Program-made: the position numbers and the translations under genes
Notes under the pieces: model-generated
Databases searched by the model: none
What the model saw: the letters and a program-made list of their open reading frames with translations, nothing else
What the model was told of the DNA's origin: nothing
In this document: one piece after another, positions 10,961 through 21,182 of the stretch
How the letters are laid out: each line of letters starts with the position of its first letter
Position numbering within the stretch: position 1 is the first letter of the stretch
Assembly: GCF_047948215.1 (NCBI RefSeq)
Contig: NC_134455.1
Span: 166,886,575-166,950,574 of the forward strand
DNA length: 64,000 nt
Direction: 5' to 3'
Source of the DNA: Lycorma delicatula
Lineage: Eukaryota > Arthropoda > Insecta > Hemiptera > Fulgoridae

Positions 10961-13019
10961 AATGCGAAGCGTAAAAATTATGATAAATTTCAGTTTTTAT
11001 TATCGGGAAAAATCGGTAAGTTTTGAGCTGTGTGTAAATGTCAGAAAAGTTCATTAACATTGCTCTCAGCTTTTAACAATGATTTCTGCTTTGTTTCTTC
11101 TTAATCTCTTTATGACTAAGTTTATTTTCTAAAACTATCAATACTGAAATATTAATAGGTACTGCTTAACGGTGTTGGTAACTGCTGCCGACTTCGTTCA
11201 TCCTTTTCGATGTCATATTTTAATGATTCATTATCCATAAACGGTTACTATTGACCCGAATATATACCGATTGGTTTTGTACGGGCGTGTTAATAAGCAT
11301 TTAGAAAGCTGATGTTCTTTCTATTTATTAGATAGTAACGTTCAATAGTTTAATAATAATAAGTTAAAAACATAAATTTATTCAAATTAGGGGTAACAGG
11401 AAAACATAATATTCTGAACTTTCTTCAACGAATAGTATTAGATTAAATTTGTTCTGTACGGTCTTCTTACCAGTTTTGATAGTAAAGTTAATTTCTTGTG
11501 CATACATGGTGAAAACTAATTTAGGAAGGGAATATTTGTCTTAAGACGTTAATGGACTTGACTTGTTTACTGTGAAGGCTAGCTACTCTGCGCTGCTCCT
11601 ATACTTACTCCGATGTTGTTAACTACTATGTAGAAGCTTGCATTGCTCTCATCTCAGACCGGGACCTAGATTGTTAGAGCATCCGACCATTTCCCACTGT
11701 TTAATTTACAGCGTAACTCGTTTCTGAAAAGGCAGAGTACTCTCAGTCGTATTGACGTAGTATTCTAAAAGTTGTTTTTTTTTTTAATTCTTGATTAGAC
11801 ATCATTTTATAAACTTAATTGTTAATGTATAGAAATAAATTTTCTAGAGTCGCAATCCATTTCGACGGAAGTAATTTCTGTAATGATTTGTAAATACTAT
11901 TTGTAAAATTAGCTATAAACGGGCTTATGTAGTTAATTTTTGTCTTCTGATTTTCTTTGTAATGTAAATAAATATTGTAAGCTTAAAGTTGTCACACGTT
12001 TTAACTTTTTCAGTCGTTAGCACCGATCTTTATTTTTTAAAGCCTTCGTTTATATAAAAAAGAAATAAATATATTTTGCTGGAATCCAGTACGTAGGTGT
12101 TAAGTTATTCTGCCGAATACCGAGATCTGTGAAAAATTTTCCCTCAAATGAATACCGTAAAAAGTTTTTAGTTTTATTTGCCAGAGCGAGCGTCTTAAAA
12201 TTTGTACTTACCTAATAACGAGCATAATTAATCGTAACATAAATTTAAAATCCATAAAAAAATGTCGAAGTTTAGGTCAATTTAAAAAAAAATTGCATTG
12301 TTTCCTGTACAAAGCATTTGACTTAGCTAGTACTTTTAAAACACAAATAATTGTTGGGGTTCTATATCTGTAATCGTTTAGATCTCTAATCGGCTATTCA
12401 AGTCGGCCTAATACCAACTAAAGTGTGAAAAATTCACAAATCGATCTGATTCACACGCTAAGATTCACAGTATTTATTTGATTTTTCGTTAGGATTTAGG
12501 CCAATCGCAATCTGTAGGGTCATGTATTTAAATTTGGCAGTACTTAGGTATTTTAGATCCTAAACGAAGATTTCTGGGTTCTGTCTATGTGTGCTCCGTT
12601 TAGTGAACGTAAAAAAACTTGAGATGTATCGTTAAAGAAGTACAGCCTTTTATAACAATCTAAAGATAGTTTTTTTTTTATTCCTAGATACTGTTTATCA
12701 CTATTATTCAATAAATAGGTTGCTGATATTTAACCAGTTTGCTGATCGGTAAACATTTTTAAAAATGTTTTAAACATTTTTTAAAACAAAAATAATAAAT
12801 TTTTGTTTTAAAACTTATAAAGACCGCTTTAAAAATTCAATTTTGAGATTTTATTGAAGTTCAAGTCATGCAGAAGTTGTAAATTTTCCATTTGATGCGG
12901 GCTGTTTTTTATTCATTCTTTGGACAGGATGTTAGTTTTACAGATTCTGGTTGTTTTCCAACGTTTTCAATATTAATTTGAATTTGAATAACCGTAGTGA
13001 TTATCTGAATATACTGGAA
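10961..13019. other. AT-rich gene-free stretch
   Basis: No gene recognised. A cluster of AT-rich inverted repeats lies at 12751-12813. Confidence 0.45.
12779..12813. repeat. 15-bp perfect inverted repeat, 5-nt loop
   Basis: Arms TTTTAAAACAAAAAT at 12779-12793 and its reverse complement at 12799-12813 around a 5-nt spacer. A second imperfect AT palindrome (AAACATTTTTAAAAATGTTT) lies just upstream at 12751-12770. AT-only composition makes a chance origin plausible. Confidence 0.8.
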
Positions 13020-13320
13020 GCAATGATGCCCGAATGACGCAGCAACAGCGAAGATAGTCAAATTCACTCTCGGGTGTTATGGAAGCAAGGGATGGTCGGT
13101 ATTGTGAAGCAGGCCCGTCGAATTATGTATCGCCCCATGCAGATTCCCTGATTTGCATTCGCCATGATGAGACCGAATATTAATGACTTGCAAGTAAAGT
13201 TGGTTCACCCCGCCTCTTCCTCGTACCCTTTCGGCGTTATGGAAAGCGGTTGCGGTAAGCTCAGTATGAGTGTGTGTTAGATGGACCGGTGAGTGTACAT
13301 GCAACAGCGTTCTTCATTTA
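13020..13320. other. GC-richer island, unrecognised
   Basis: Higher GC and CpG than the surroundings, seen once in the window. A 75-aa minus-strand frame (13077-13304) has no recognisable domain. Candidate single-copy conserved non-coding segment only. Confidence 0.3.
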
Positions 13321-15073
13321 TACGCGTATCGTCACTTCAGTAAATAACTGATTCAGCATTTCACTGTAGTAACCGGGTAAATACTTATGTACATAGTTTA
13401 TTATACCTTCATTTTCTTATTTAGTAAACAGAGTAAAGTGTCGGGTTTAAATCGAAAGCGATAGAGAAACATTCCTCTCTACCTTTAAACTTTTAAAAAT
13501 TGTTTTTACGACAGATTAAAAATAGTACTGAAAATATCTTTTTATATTATTAATGAAATCTATTACATTATAAATGTCCTACAAAATAAAAATCTCATAC
13601 ACATGAACGTTATTAATAAACACGCTCATTTTCATTCAGACTAAAACGGTGCCTTAAATGAGTCTGAATTAATCTTTTTTATACTGGTAATCATAAATAA
13701 ATATCTCTTAGGTATGTCCGACAAATATTTATTCTATAACCATAACTGGGGCTGGAAATGTATATTATTCAGAATTATTATAAGAAACAAACTCTCAAAA
13801 ATTATCTCGTTTATATTTTGTTACTACGTCTGTAGTATGACGTCTGTATATATATGATATGATATTTAAATATGCCTGATTGCAAACAAACAGTGCAGGG
13901 TGCAGTAAGATTGGCGTTTTTAATATGGAATGCTTGCTGAAGCCGTAAATATCCATTAATAAAAACAAAAAATGTTTCTCGCTTCGCATAACATAGTACA
14001 AAACAGTAAAAGTGCGTAAATGTATGTTTGTGTGTTTTGTGTGATTTTATCACTTTTAAATCGGAACGTTAATTAAAATAAGCGGAAATTTACAAGTAGT
14101 TACATGAAAAGTAATTTTCTAAAAGTATTTTTCAATCCGACTAATAAGTTTACTATCATTATAATATATATTTTATAATAATTTACAACGGCAGATTTTA
14201 ATGATCAAAAGCAATGTAAAAGCAGTGTTATATAGTTTTAGGCAATGGTAGAAATATGTAACATTTCGTTCAAAGAACGAAATCCTAATTTGACGGTGTG
14301 AGATGTTATTTCAGCAGTTCCCAAAAATACAGGAGTTGGTTAAAAAACCTCCAGTTACCTGCAAAAAACATACTCAGTTAATTTATAATAAAAATAAACA
14401 ATTACATGTATTCTTAATTTTGAGGACAGGTTTTTGATATTTATATAACTGTTAATATACATTCTTAAACAACGTTAATACGATGGTGTTTGGGATGGAG
14501 CAAGTTAAGCTTTAGCTGAAGTGAAGCTCTTTCACTTATTTGATTATCCCTGCTGTCAGCAGATATTTACATCTGGATGAAGCCAGCGAGTATGATACAA
14601 AAATTGCATTCTGGCATAGACTTTCTTATGACTGTTATGCGTGTAAAGCATCTGAGTTATAATAGCGCCGGTCAGAGTATTTTTCATTAATAAAAATACA
14701 TAAATTCAGCGATCTTCACTGAACATCGTATCCCTATGTAGAGTGAAAGCGTCACTTTTAGGTTTGGGTTTCGGAAGGTTTGGCCTGCTGATAAGCGGTA
14801 GTCTTATCTGTTATATGAGTTATATATATCTGTTATATATAACAGCTTGCGAAGATGAGTGAAGATTTATACAATTTAGATGTATGGTATTTTTTATCGC
14901 AAATTGCAGGAGGCGTGGGGCGGAAGAATTAGAGAAGTATACGGCACATTCACAAAATTATAGGCTCTCTTAAACTCGCCTGTCTGTTGAACGTGGGTTC
15001 AACCTCTTATTTCGATACGCGTTTTCATGTATCTAGCAAAATAAGCTGTGTGAGATTTTGCTTGTAATTTTAT

Positions 15074-15113
15074 TACATTATTATAACTCATTCCAATGAG
15101 TTATAATAATGTA
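15074..15113. repeat. 19-bp perfect inverted repeat with 2-nt centre
   Basis: Left arm TACATTATTATAACTCATT (15074-15092), centre CC, right arm its exact reverse complement (15095-15113). The two-base centre would extrude as a cruciform rather than a comfortable RNA hairpin. No similar sequence elsewhere in the window. Confidence 0.9.
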
Positions 15114-15971
15114 TGTTTTAGTTAAGTTCACATTTATTGACATTTTAAATTTATATTAAATATGTCTAGCTAGAACAAAAAAAATTTAGTGATGTTGTTG
15201 ATAATACCTCTTAAAGGAAAGTAAATTCATATAATTAATTTTAACAATAGATAAGATCAGCTGGTTCTTAACACATAAAAAGAAATAAGAAGATGACAGG
15301 ATATGTTTACATTAAACAAGAGGACAAAGAAAACAAATGAATCTGAACAGACTTACAAGAAGGGATATACTAATAATTAAAAGAAAAATAATTTATAGAA
15401 TTAAAAAAAAAAGAAAAAATTTTCAAAAGCCCGAGGACTGTATTGCAGTCTTACGCGAGAAAGGTAATTTTGTACACAGAATATGCTATTAAAAAAGATC
15501 ATGAAGAAAAACTCTTCATATATTGTGAATATTTTGATTAAATTTAATATAAATAATTTACTGTAGCTACAAAATCAACAAATTTTAATAAAAATTATTT
15601 AAGATTATTTGAAAAAGCATATTGTTTGTTAAATGTTATAAAAAACTCAGTAAAACTCCAGTTATCATGAAGCTTTACTTTTGAAATCAGACAGAAAGAT
15701 TATCATATTTGACAATCTCGGACGTTCTCATGTATTAAAAATACATGAGAGTATTAAAAAAAAACTTAGAAAAAGTATGTACATTATATTCCTAAGAATA
15801 GTTTCTTCAATACTTTTTATTACAAATAAAAAGAATTTTATGTTTTTATGAATATAAAGATTACTTATATTAACCTGTCGGGTTACTTATGGGAAACGGT
15901 TCATTTAAATAATTCATGAACCTAAAAAAAGAAACTCTGTTTTATGTTGTATAAATGTCTACACGACTGCT

Positions 15972-15994
15972 TTATATATATATATATATATATA
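15972..15994. repeat. (TA)n microsatellite
   Basis: Uninterrupted TA dinucleotides. Confidence 0.9.
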
Positions 15995-16155
15995 CACAAA
16001 AAAAAGATTGTACAAAATTTATGAAAAAAATAATAAAGAAAGATGTTAGCTGTATTATATTGATTACAGATCATTTTTTTTCTCGATAAAATAGATGTTG
16101 TAAATCACCATTAGCTAAAATATCAGTTAATACTTTTAAAAGTTACTTTAAAAAA

Positions 16156-16509
16156 ATGAGTTTGTTAAAACTAACAAAAATTTTGAAAATGCGAAAACCC
16201 CACTTTATCACTTCAGATAGATTATTTTGGAAGAAAACTGTAAGATTTCTTTCTACTGATGAGATTATCCAGCCTGAAAGTGGTTCCAAAAGTAGTAATA
16301 GATTTTCTATATTTAAAAATTATTTTCAAATTTTTATGTGCCCAGTTTCAATCATAGATAATAGAAATAGATTTTTATGGGATATTCATGAAAATTCAAC
16401 ATGGAAAGTTAGCATCAAAGCTACATTTACTTACTTTATTTATAATTCATCACGGTCGTTTCTAACGACTCGTTCTTTTTCCTGTATCAGTTTCGAGCTT
16501 CTTATCTAA
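16156..16509 (+). pseudogene. 117-aa open frame, possibly a transposase fragment
   Basis: Open frame in AT-rich DNA, starting MSLLKLTKILKMRK. The stretch SDRLFWKKTVRFLSTDEI and the following SNRFSIFKNYF loosely recall the part of piggyBac-like transposases before the first catalytic Asp, but no catalytic motif is visible and the match is weak. There is no continuation upstream or downstream, no terminal inverted repeat and no flanking TTAA pair that I could confirm. It may be a chance frame; I do not assign a function. Confidence 0.2.
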
Positions 16510-16606
16510 ACAGTTTCCAGTAATTCGATTTAAATTTTACCAATTCGCATTTATTTTCGCTTAATTAAAAAATAATACCTTATTGAAAAGAGGCTATAGC
16601 GTATTT

Positions 16607-17123
16607 TTTTTCTTTTTTTTTGTTAAAGAGGTGGAGGAATCCCATTTACGGGCACCAAAGCAGTATCGGACTTGCTAACAGGTTCCGCAAGATGATATTA
16701 GATGCGTATATATTCCTGCGCACTACTGACTAAACCTCCCTTCTTACCCCCTTCTTGGTACAGCTGGTGTACATTTCATCAAGAAGCTGATAATACGCCA
16801 ACACACACACACACACACGAACAAGATCGCATAAGGCAAAAGCGCACCACACACGCAACACAACATAACAGCAACCACAAACAACACATGTCGCTACACA
16901 TGACAAGTCACATCCATCTCCTTAGCAACAACAACATATGTCAAAACTTACTTCAGCATACAACAGTAACACACCAATCGCACACCATGCACACACTGAA
17001 GCGAATGAAAGTGCTACTTCTGGGGCTTAATATCGCCTGGATTTTACAGGGATTGGATTGCTGGTATACAACATTATGTTTGATAGTGACGAAAAGAACG
17101 GAAACCGCTTCACTCCTCACATT
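16607..17123 (-). mobile_element. Short TG-rich retroelement with LINE-like 3' tail (non-autonomous)
   Basis: Read on the minus strand, a TG-rich leader (the CA-rich plus-strand block at about 16795-17000) leads into a 3' segment ending in an A-rich tail (T-run at 16604-16622 on plus). The 3' segment (16627-16755) is similar to 46405-46530, the 3' end of the ORF1-only LINE derivative, including a 22-nt identical core at 16672-16693 that contains CTTGCGGAACCTGTTAGCAA on the minus strand. No RT or gag frame is present; the 156-aa and 117-aa frames here reflect the repetitive CA/TG composition. The 5' boundary is not clear, and a TSD was not found. Confidence 0.6.
16799..16818. repeat. (CA)n run
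   Basis: About ten CA dinucleotides within the CA-rich strand of the short retroelement. Confidence 0.9.
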
Positions 17124-17431
17124 CCTTCTGAGCCTCTCTTTTTCTTTTTTTCTGCCTCCGGAACTACCGTAAGGTATTATTTCAGAGGATAAATGAGGAT
17201 GATATGTATGAATGTAAATGAAGTGTAGTCTTGTACAGTCCGTGTGGTTAATTGGAACCCAATCACCAAAGAAACTAAATATCCACGATCTAGTATTCAA
17301 ATCCATATAAAAGTAACTGCCTTTACTGGGATTTGAATCTTAGAACTCTCGACTTCGAAATCAGCTTAACTCGTCATCGCAAAATGATGAGTTAACCGCT
17401 ACACCAGCCCGGTGGGCTCCCTTGTGAGCCT
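17124..17431 (-). mobile_element. SINE family 1, full length with target-site duplication
   Basis: tRNA-derived SINE, body 17136-17419 on the minus strand. Read on that strand it begins with a tRNA-like head containing an A-box-like TGGTGTAGCGGTTAA and a B-box-like GATTCAAATCCC, then a tRNA-unrelated body (ACTAGATCGTGG, TTTGGTGATTGGG), and ends in an A-rich tail (plus-strand T/C run 17136-17153). It is flanked by CCTTCTGAGCCT (17124-17135) and CCTTGTGAGCCT (17420-17431), a 12-bp duplication with one mismatch, which marks insertion by target-primed reverse transcription. Other copies are at 54709-54990 (plus) and 62235-62440 (minus, 5'-truncated). SINEs of this type are transcribed by RNA polymerase III and rely on LINE enzymes. 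Confidence 0.85.
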
Positions 17432-17925
17432 GGTATGAGTTAGTTGTCATTATTATTGATTGTTATACCGGTTTTGGGAGTGGTTTGCGTCTCGTTCTAT
17501 TTGTTTAGGTAATTAATATTTCTGTTATATTATTAATTATTAATATTTTTACGTATTTCAAATAAGTAAATACCATATTATTTTTTAACGTTGATCAATA
17601 TTTTCTTGCACAACATTTTTACTGAATCAGTACTGTACATTTTAAATACATTTTGTATTTGACACCTTGCTTGTAAAAGATTTAGGTTGTACAGTGGGAA
17701 AAAATGGTGCCCACAATCTGCCATTTTTTTCTTCAAATCGCCATAAGCGAATGGCAGTGAATAATAACATTTTCTTGCCTGAAAGAATCGTTTAGTAATT
17801 ATTTCTTGAAAATCAGTTCAATTATACTTCATGAAAATTGGTACAGTTATTGTTTAGTTATAGGCGTAAAACTACATACTCGTACATAGAAAGTCAAATA
17901 CATAACTTTATTTCTTTCACCGTGT
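17432..17925. other. Spacer without recognised gene
   Basis: AT-rich sequence between the SINE and the minus-strand LINE relic. It may include the degraded 3' end of that LINE, but I cannot recognise it. Confidence 0.4.
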
Positions 17926-18279
17926 TTAATTTCACCGTATTCTTGTGTTCGTCTGGCTGACTAGAGAAAACAATAAATCTTGATTTAGTTACCGACATTT
18001 TGAAACCACTACATTGTTCCCATCTATGCACTTAGTTCAGCGAATTCTGCATTATTTTCCTATTAGTCTCAGTTTACTTGCCTTAGCAGGTCATGATGAT
18101 ATCGTTAGCGAAGATACTTTTTTTGCCGGTGGAGTGATCACACAGCTACTCCATTAATAGACACCAAGAAAAGCATTACACTTAGGACAGATCCCTGAAG
18201 GACTCCATTTTTAATTTCAAAGAATTTTGAAAGTACCCCATTAACTTATAGTGCACGTGTTAAAGGAAAAGATTGCTGA
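17926..18279 (-). pseudogene. RT remnant, C-terminal part (motifs B to D)
   Basis: On the minus strand frames read VNGVLSKFFEIKNGVLQGSV (about 18243-18184; QGS block is motif B), then SINGVA, then IFANDIIM (about 18116-18093), where the family catalytic motif is an aromatic-Ala-Asp-Asp: here the first Asp is Asn. Further on, VHRWEQCSGFKMSVTKSRFI (about 18031-17972) matches the W...G...S..KS segment after the active site. Stops and frame shifts throughout. It continues the RT on the other side of the insertion at 18280-18770. Confidence 0.8.
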
Positions 18280-18770
18280 GGGGATCTAGAGCCCTGCTTG
18301 CATTTCGTTTGTATTCTGTTTTTGTTGATGGTTTGTTTTATAAATTATGTTTTTGTTGCTGTTTTTGACCTTTGTTTTGTGGCAATGTTCCTGTGTGGTT
18401 ATTGTTCCGTGTAATATTTTTATACTTTGTCTTTATGTTTTGTGTTGTGTGTTGAACTCATTTTTACCTTCTACGGGTAGGTAGTTCAGTTCCTTTTTTC
18501 GTTAAGTCCTTTCGGTCTTACTTAAGACTCGGTAAGATGTGTTTTGTTTTTAGTTCATTAAATAGTAGTACACGAACGGGAATGTCACTCGTGGCATTCG
18601 CATCAGTGGCATCCTGGCCGAGGCGAACTGAAATATGTAAAAAGCCGAGGTTTCGAAGATGACCTCCGGTAAAGCCCATAAGGGCTAGGAACGGAGGGGA
18701 TGGTGGAAGGTGTCTTCCCCTACGGGGTCAGTACTCCATTAACACGGATCGTCCGTTTGCTAAAAAAAAA
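18280..18770 (+). mobile_element. Retro-insertion splitting the LINE RT (TG-rich, poly-A tailed)
   Basis: About 490 bp in plus orientation breaking the minus-strand RT between its motif-A side and motif-B side. It has a T/G-rich first half (TTTTTGTTG, TTTTGTGTTGTGTG), a GC-richer second half (18590-18750) and a 9-nt A tail at 18762-18770. Its first bases (GCATTTCGTTTGTATTCTG) resemble the 5' end of the ORF1-only element at 45300-45325, suggesting the same general class of non-autonomous LINE derivative, although its 3' end differs. A clear target-site duplication was not found: ATTGCTGAG on the left and ATTAGCTAC on the right are only vaguely alike, so the left boundary is approximate. Confidence 0.6.
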
Positions 18771-19420
18771 TTAGCTACAAAGTTCAACACATTCTCGTTA
18801 ACACAGTTATGTTGTAAGAAAAGTATTATTCTCTCCAAACCATTTCATAGACCTTTTCAGTCTCTAAGGTCACTGCAAGGAGGTGCTCCTTAGAGGAAAA
18901 TGCCTCACACACATCCTCTGTTTAGATACTAGGTGATCCATGGTAGATCTCTTTTTTCTGAACCCGTATTGGTACTAGGAGAAGACTTTAATTTTTTTAA
19001 GATGCCATTTCAGTCTGTTATTTATCATATTTTACATCACCTTGTAAAAGGTGCATGTTAAAGCAATCGGACGGTAGTTCTCTGCTAAAGTGATGCCATA
19101 ATTGGGCTTAGCCACAGAGATGACTACACTCTACCTCCAGACGTCTGGAGACACTCCTTCCTTCAAGATAGTGTTGAACAGGTGTAAGAGGTGGTGGACA
19201 CCTTCATCTGAGAGCTGTCGTATTAAGAAATATAATATTCCACCAGGTCCACGGTTAGAAAACTTTAAATTTGCAAAGTACATCCCGTAATTCGCTCAAG
19301 GTTAGAGGGGCGTTCAGCTCCTGGTTGATGTTAGCATCCCGCCGAAGTATATCCTCTAAGCTGAATTCAGGGTATTCTTCATCCTCAGAAAATTGTCGTC
19401 AAGGTCTGAGTCGCTCGAAT
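18771..19420 (-). pseudogene. RT remnant, N-terminal part (motifs 0 to A)
   Basis: Minus-strand frames give, in order from high to low coordinates: NAPLTLSELRDVLCKFK (about 19311-19261), a PPGPGGI block (about 19245), LLHLFNTILKEGVSPDVWR (about 19186-19130), VISVAKPNYGITLAENYRPI (about 19124-19065) followed by ALTC, KVM.NMINNRLKWHLKK, YQYGFRKKRSTMDHLV (about 18968-18921) and, near 18815, EKVYEMVWRE, the region of motif A. The motif-A Asp is not preserved in a single frame. The block order is that of the fingers and palm of a LINE RT. Several shifts; one stop at the W-R junction. Confidence 0.82.
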
Positions 19421-19449
19421 TCAGTGAAAACCTGTCGTCCAGAATGTTC

Positions 19450-19660
19450 GCTATGTCGTAAGATTTGTGTACGCGGTCTTCTCAACCAGATCGTGTAAAT
19501 GGTTGGACTTAAAGTTTCCTTTGATTTTGGTTGATCCTGTTCCATACCTCACTAATGGAAGTGTGGTTGTTAAGCGAAGCAAGGTAATTGCACCACCCTT
19601 GGCGTTTACTTTCTTTATATGTCCTCCTAGCCTTCGAACTACGTTTATTCTATTCCACAA
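19450..19660 (-). pseudogene. LINE ORF2 linker fragment
   Basis: A 69-aa open minus-strand segment (MWNRINVVRRLGGHIKKVNA at its start). Its position between the endonuclease and RT remnants and its W..I..LRG-type pattern fit the pre-RT linker of this kind of LINE. It joins the RT frame at about 19420 after a stop. Confidence 0.5.
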
Positions 19661-19769
19661 AGGTTACCTCATTCCGATGGGGTTTGTTTATTTAAATTGC
19701 CGTCTAGGCAACTGACTAACTATGACTCCCGACTACTAGGGAGGTAGATAATACACATTGCAAATGTAC

Positions 19770-20046
19770 TAGAAGTAAGGGTCAAATGGACAGTTGCAGT
19801 TTCAAGTCTAGCATGTAGATGAATTTCTTTATAGGTTAGTTGATCGCTGATGTAGATGGGCATACCACCGCTGGTGGGAAACGTCTAATCTGTTTCTGAG
19901 AACAATGTTATAACTCTTCAGTACTGCAAAGTGGTTATCCTTAAAATTAGTGAATTGAAGACATATCAGAGCCGGACCAAGCCGATTTATAAGAAACTGC
20001 AAATTTTCTCTGTGGGGTGGAACCATTAATATTCCATTTTAGGACT
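19770..20046 (-). pseudogene. LINE endonuclease N-terminal half
   Basis: After a stop the minus strand reads NGILMVPPHRENLQFLINRL then GPALICLQFTNFKDNHF (about 20039-19929). This matches the opening of the AP-type endonuclease in LINE ORF2 (W-N-x-x-G, R-x-x-L-Q, P-x-x-I-x-x-Q-E-T), except that the catalytic Glu of Q-E-T is Phe here. A few residues resembling the A-I-x-V and Y-L-P-P-S blocks follow at about 19750-19770. The catalytic D-x-N and S-D-H half of the domain is absent, pointing to an internal deletion. Confidence 0.72.
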
Positions 20047-21182
20047 GAGTCACTAATATGGTGACTATTGCCTGTGTATGAAAAATTCTTCGTAAGAATG
20101 ACTCTACACTTGGATCAGCCAGCGGGCGGTCAACGATTGGCATTTCAGGGCTGCTGTCGTTGCAATCCTCATTGGACATGCTCGTAACTTCAGCAGTCTC
20201 CATTGAATCATTAGTCGAAACGTGTCGCGCCAATTTGTTTATTACGCGCGTAAACTTTTGTTTAATACTCCTTTCCGGTACTTTCAAGTATGTTTCCCGT
20301 AGCATATGTATTAGTTCTATTGTATTAGACGTGTTTTCTAGTTATAACTCCAATACCGCTGAGTTTCCCTTGCAGCGTTCCAGGAAGCTTTTGAAGTCAA
20401 CATAGTTCAGGTCGTAAAACATCGTGTCTTTGACTTGTGTTTCATTAGATTCGATTGGTTTCAGAAGAAGCAGGATACGGAGTCGGCGGATATATATATA
20501 TCCAGTACTGTGACTCATTGTAGGTTGGGTTCATAGTACTTGGTAAGTTCGTAATATCATCAAGATGTACGTATACCCGACGACAAAAACTCAGGACATG
20601 TTCATAGCCCGATTCTGCGAGAACGACATGCAGCAAAGTTAGAGCCGGTCCAGGGTGGATGTCAAAGCGTTAAGTTCTTCCTCTAATATTCCATTTGGGA
20701 TAACTGAACACACATTAGAGACGACCACTCGTTTAAATTTGATCATTAAGGGGCGAATCTTCAGGAAGTGGTTTCCAATATTAACTTTACTGTTTTTGTC
20801 GATGATCGATTTAACACGATCAACATTTGCCAGGTAGATACACACTCGTTCATGCATATAAGCTATTTTGCTTATTGCATTGGATGCATATAAGCTATTT
20901 TTGTTAATAAGTGACTAATTTACCGTTTGCCACGATGTAAGTACTAATAGGAATATCCCCTATGGCGTCTAGTACTATGACTTGATTTTTATTGAGGTAA
21001 GTTAGCTTTTGGGCTACGGTGACGTAACTACCTGATTTCTTCTAGTTTAGTAAGACGGACGTCATCTGCTTACCGACGACTTTACTCTACGGTTCATCAT
21101 TATAATTCCAGTTTGCTTGTGATCCGTTACTATCAGACGTCTTCTCAGATACATTTCCACATACTATTACTTGGTCGTTCAT
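20047..21182 (-). pseudogene. LINE ORF1 (gag-like) remnant
   Basis: Minus-strand ORF1 of the same LINE. A plausible start is at 21182 (MNDQVIVCGNVSEKT). Open pieces at 20857-20639 (containing the CIYLANVDRVKSIIDK block and KFKRVVVSNVCSVIPNGIL) and at 20636-20445 (LSFCRRVYVHLDD, then ITNLPSTMNPTYNESQYWIY) match the gag-like protein of arthropod I/LOA/Jockey-group LINEs, which ends in CCHC knuckles. The knuckle here is degenerate (SCFF followed by a stop, then NQSNL near 20465). A last piece at 20305-20039 is acidic and low in motifs. Several stops. Confidence 0.72.

Larger units (their letters stand above)
13321..16155. other. AT-rich gene-free stretch with hairpins
   Basis: No coding region recognised. 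Contains a 16-bp palindrome CTGTTATATATAACAG (about 14830-14846), a 19-bp-stem hairpin (15074-15113), a 9-bp-stem hairpin CTCATGTAT/ATACATGAG (about 15727-15749) and a (TA)n run at 15972-15994. Confidence 0.45.
17926..21182 (-). mobile_element. I/LOA/Jockey-group LINE relic, nested and deleted
   Basis: Minus-strand non-LTR retrotransposon relic. From 21182 downwards it has an ORF1 with a nucleic-acid-binding gag-like signature, an endonuclease N-terminal half (about 20046-19770), a short linker (19660-19450) and a reverse transcriptase (19420-17926). The RT is interrupted at 18280-18770 by a younger plus-strand retro-insertion. The space between the endonuclease start and the RT start is too short for a complete endonuclease and linker, so several hundred bases have been deleted. 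Many stops and shifts. The type is judged from the RT motifs (WR.SVV, YRPIALT, QYGFR) and the ORF1 pattern; I cannot place the clade more precisely. Confidence 0.82.

Noticed and set aside
16702..17172. 156-aa plus-strand frame rich in Thr, His and Gln
   Set aside because: Arises from the CA-rich strand of the short retroelement and runs into a SINE; no domain.
17390..17419. tRNA gene
   Set aside because: The A/B-box-like sequences belong to the SINE head; a mature tRNA cloverleaf is not supported, and the copy has an A tail and TSD.
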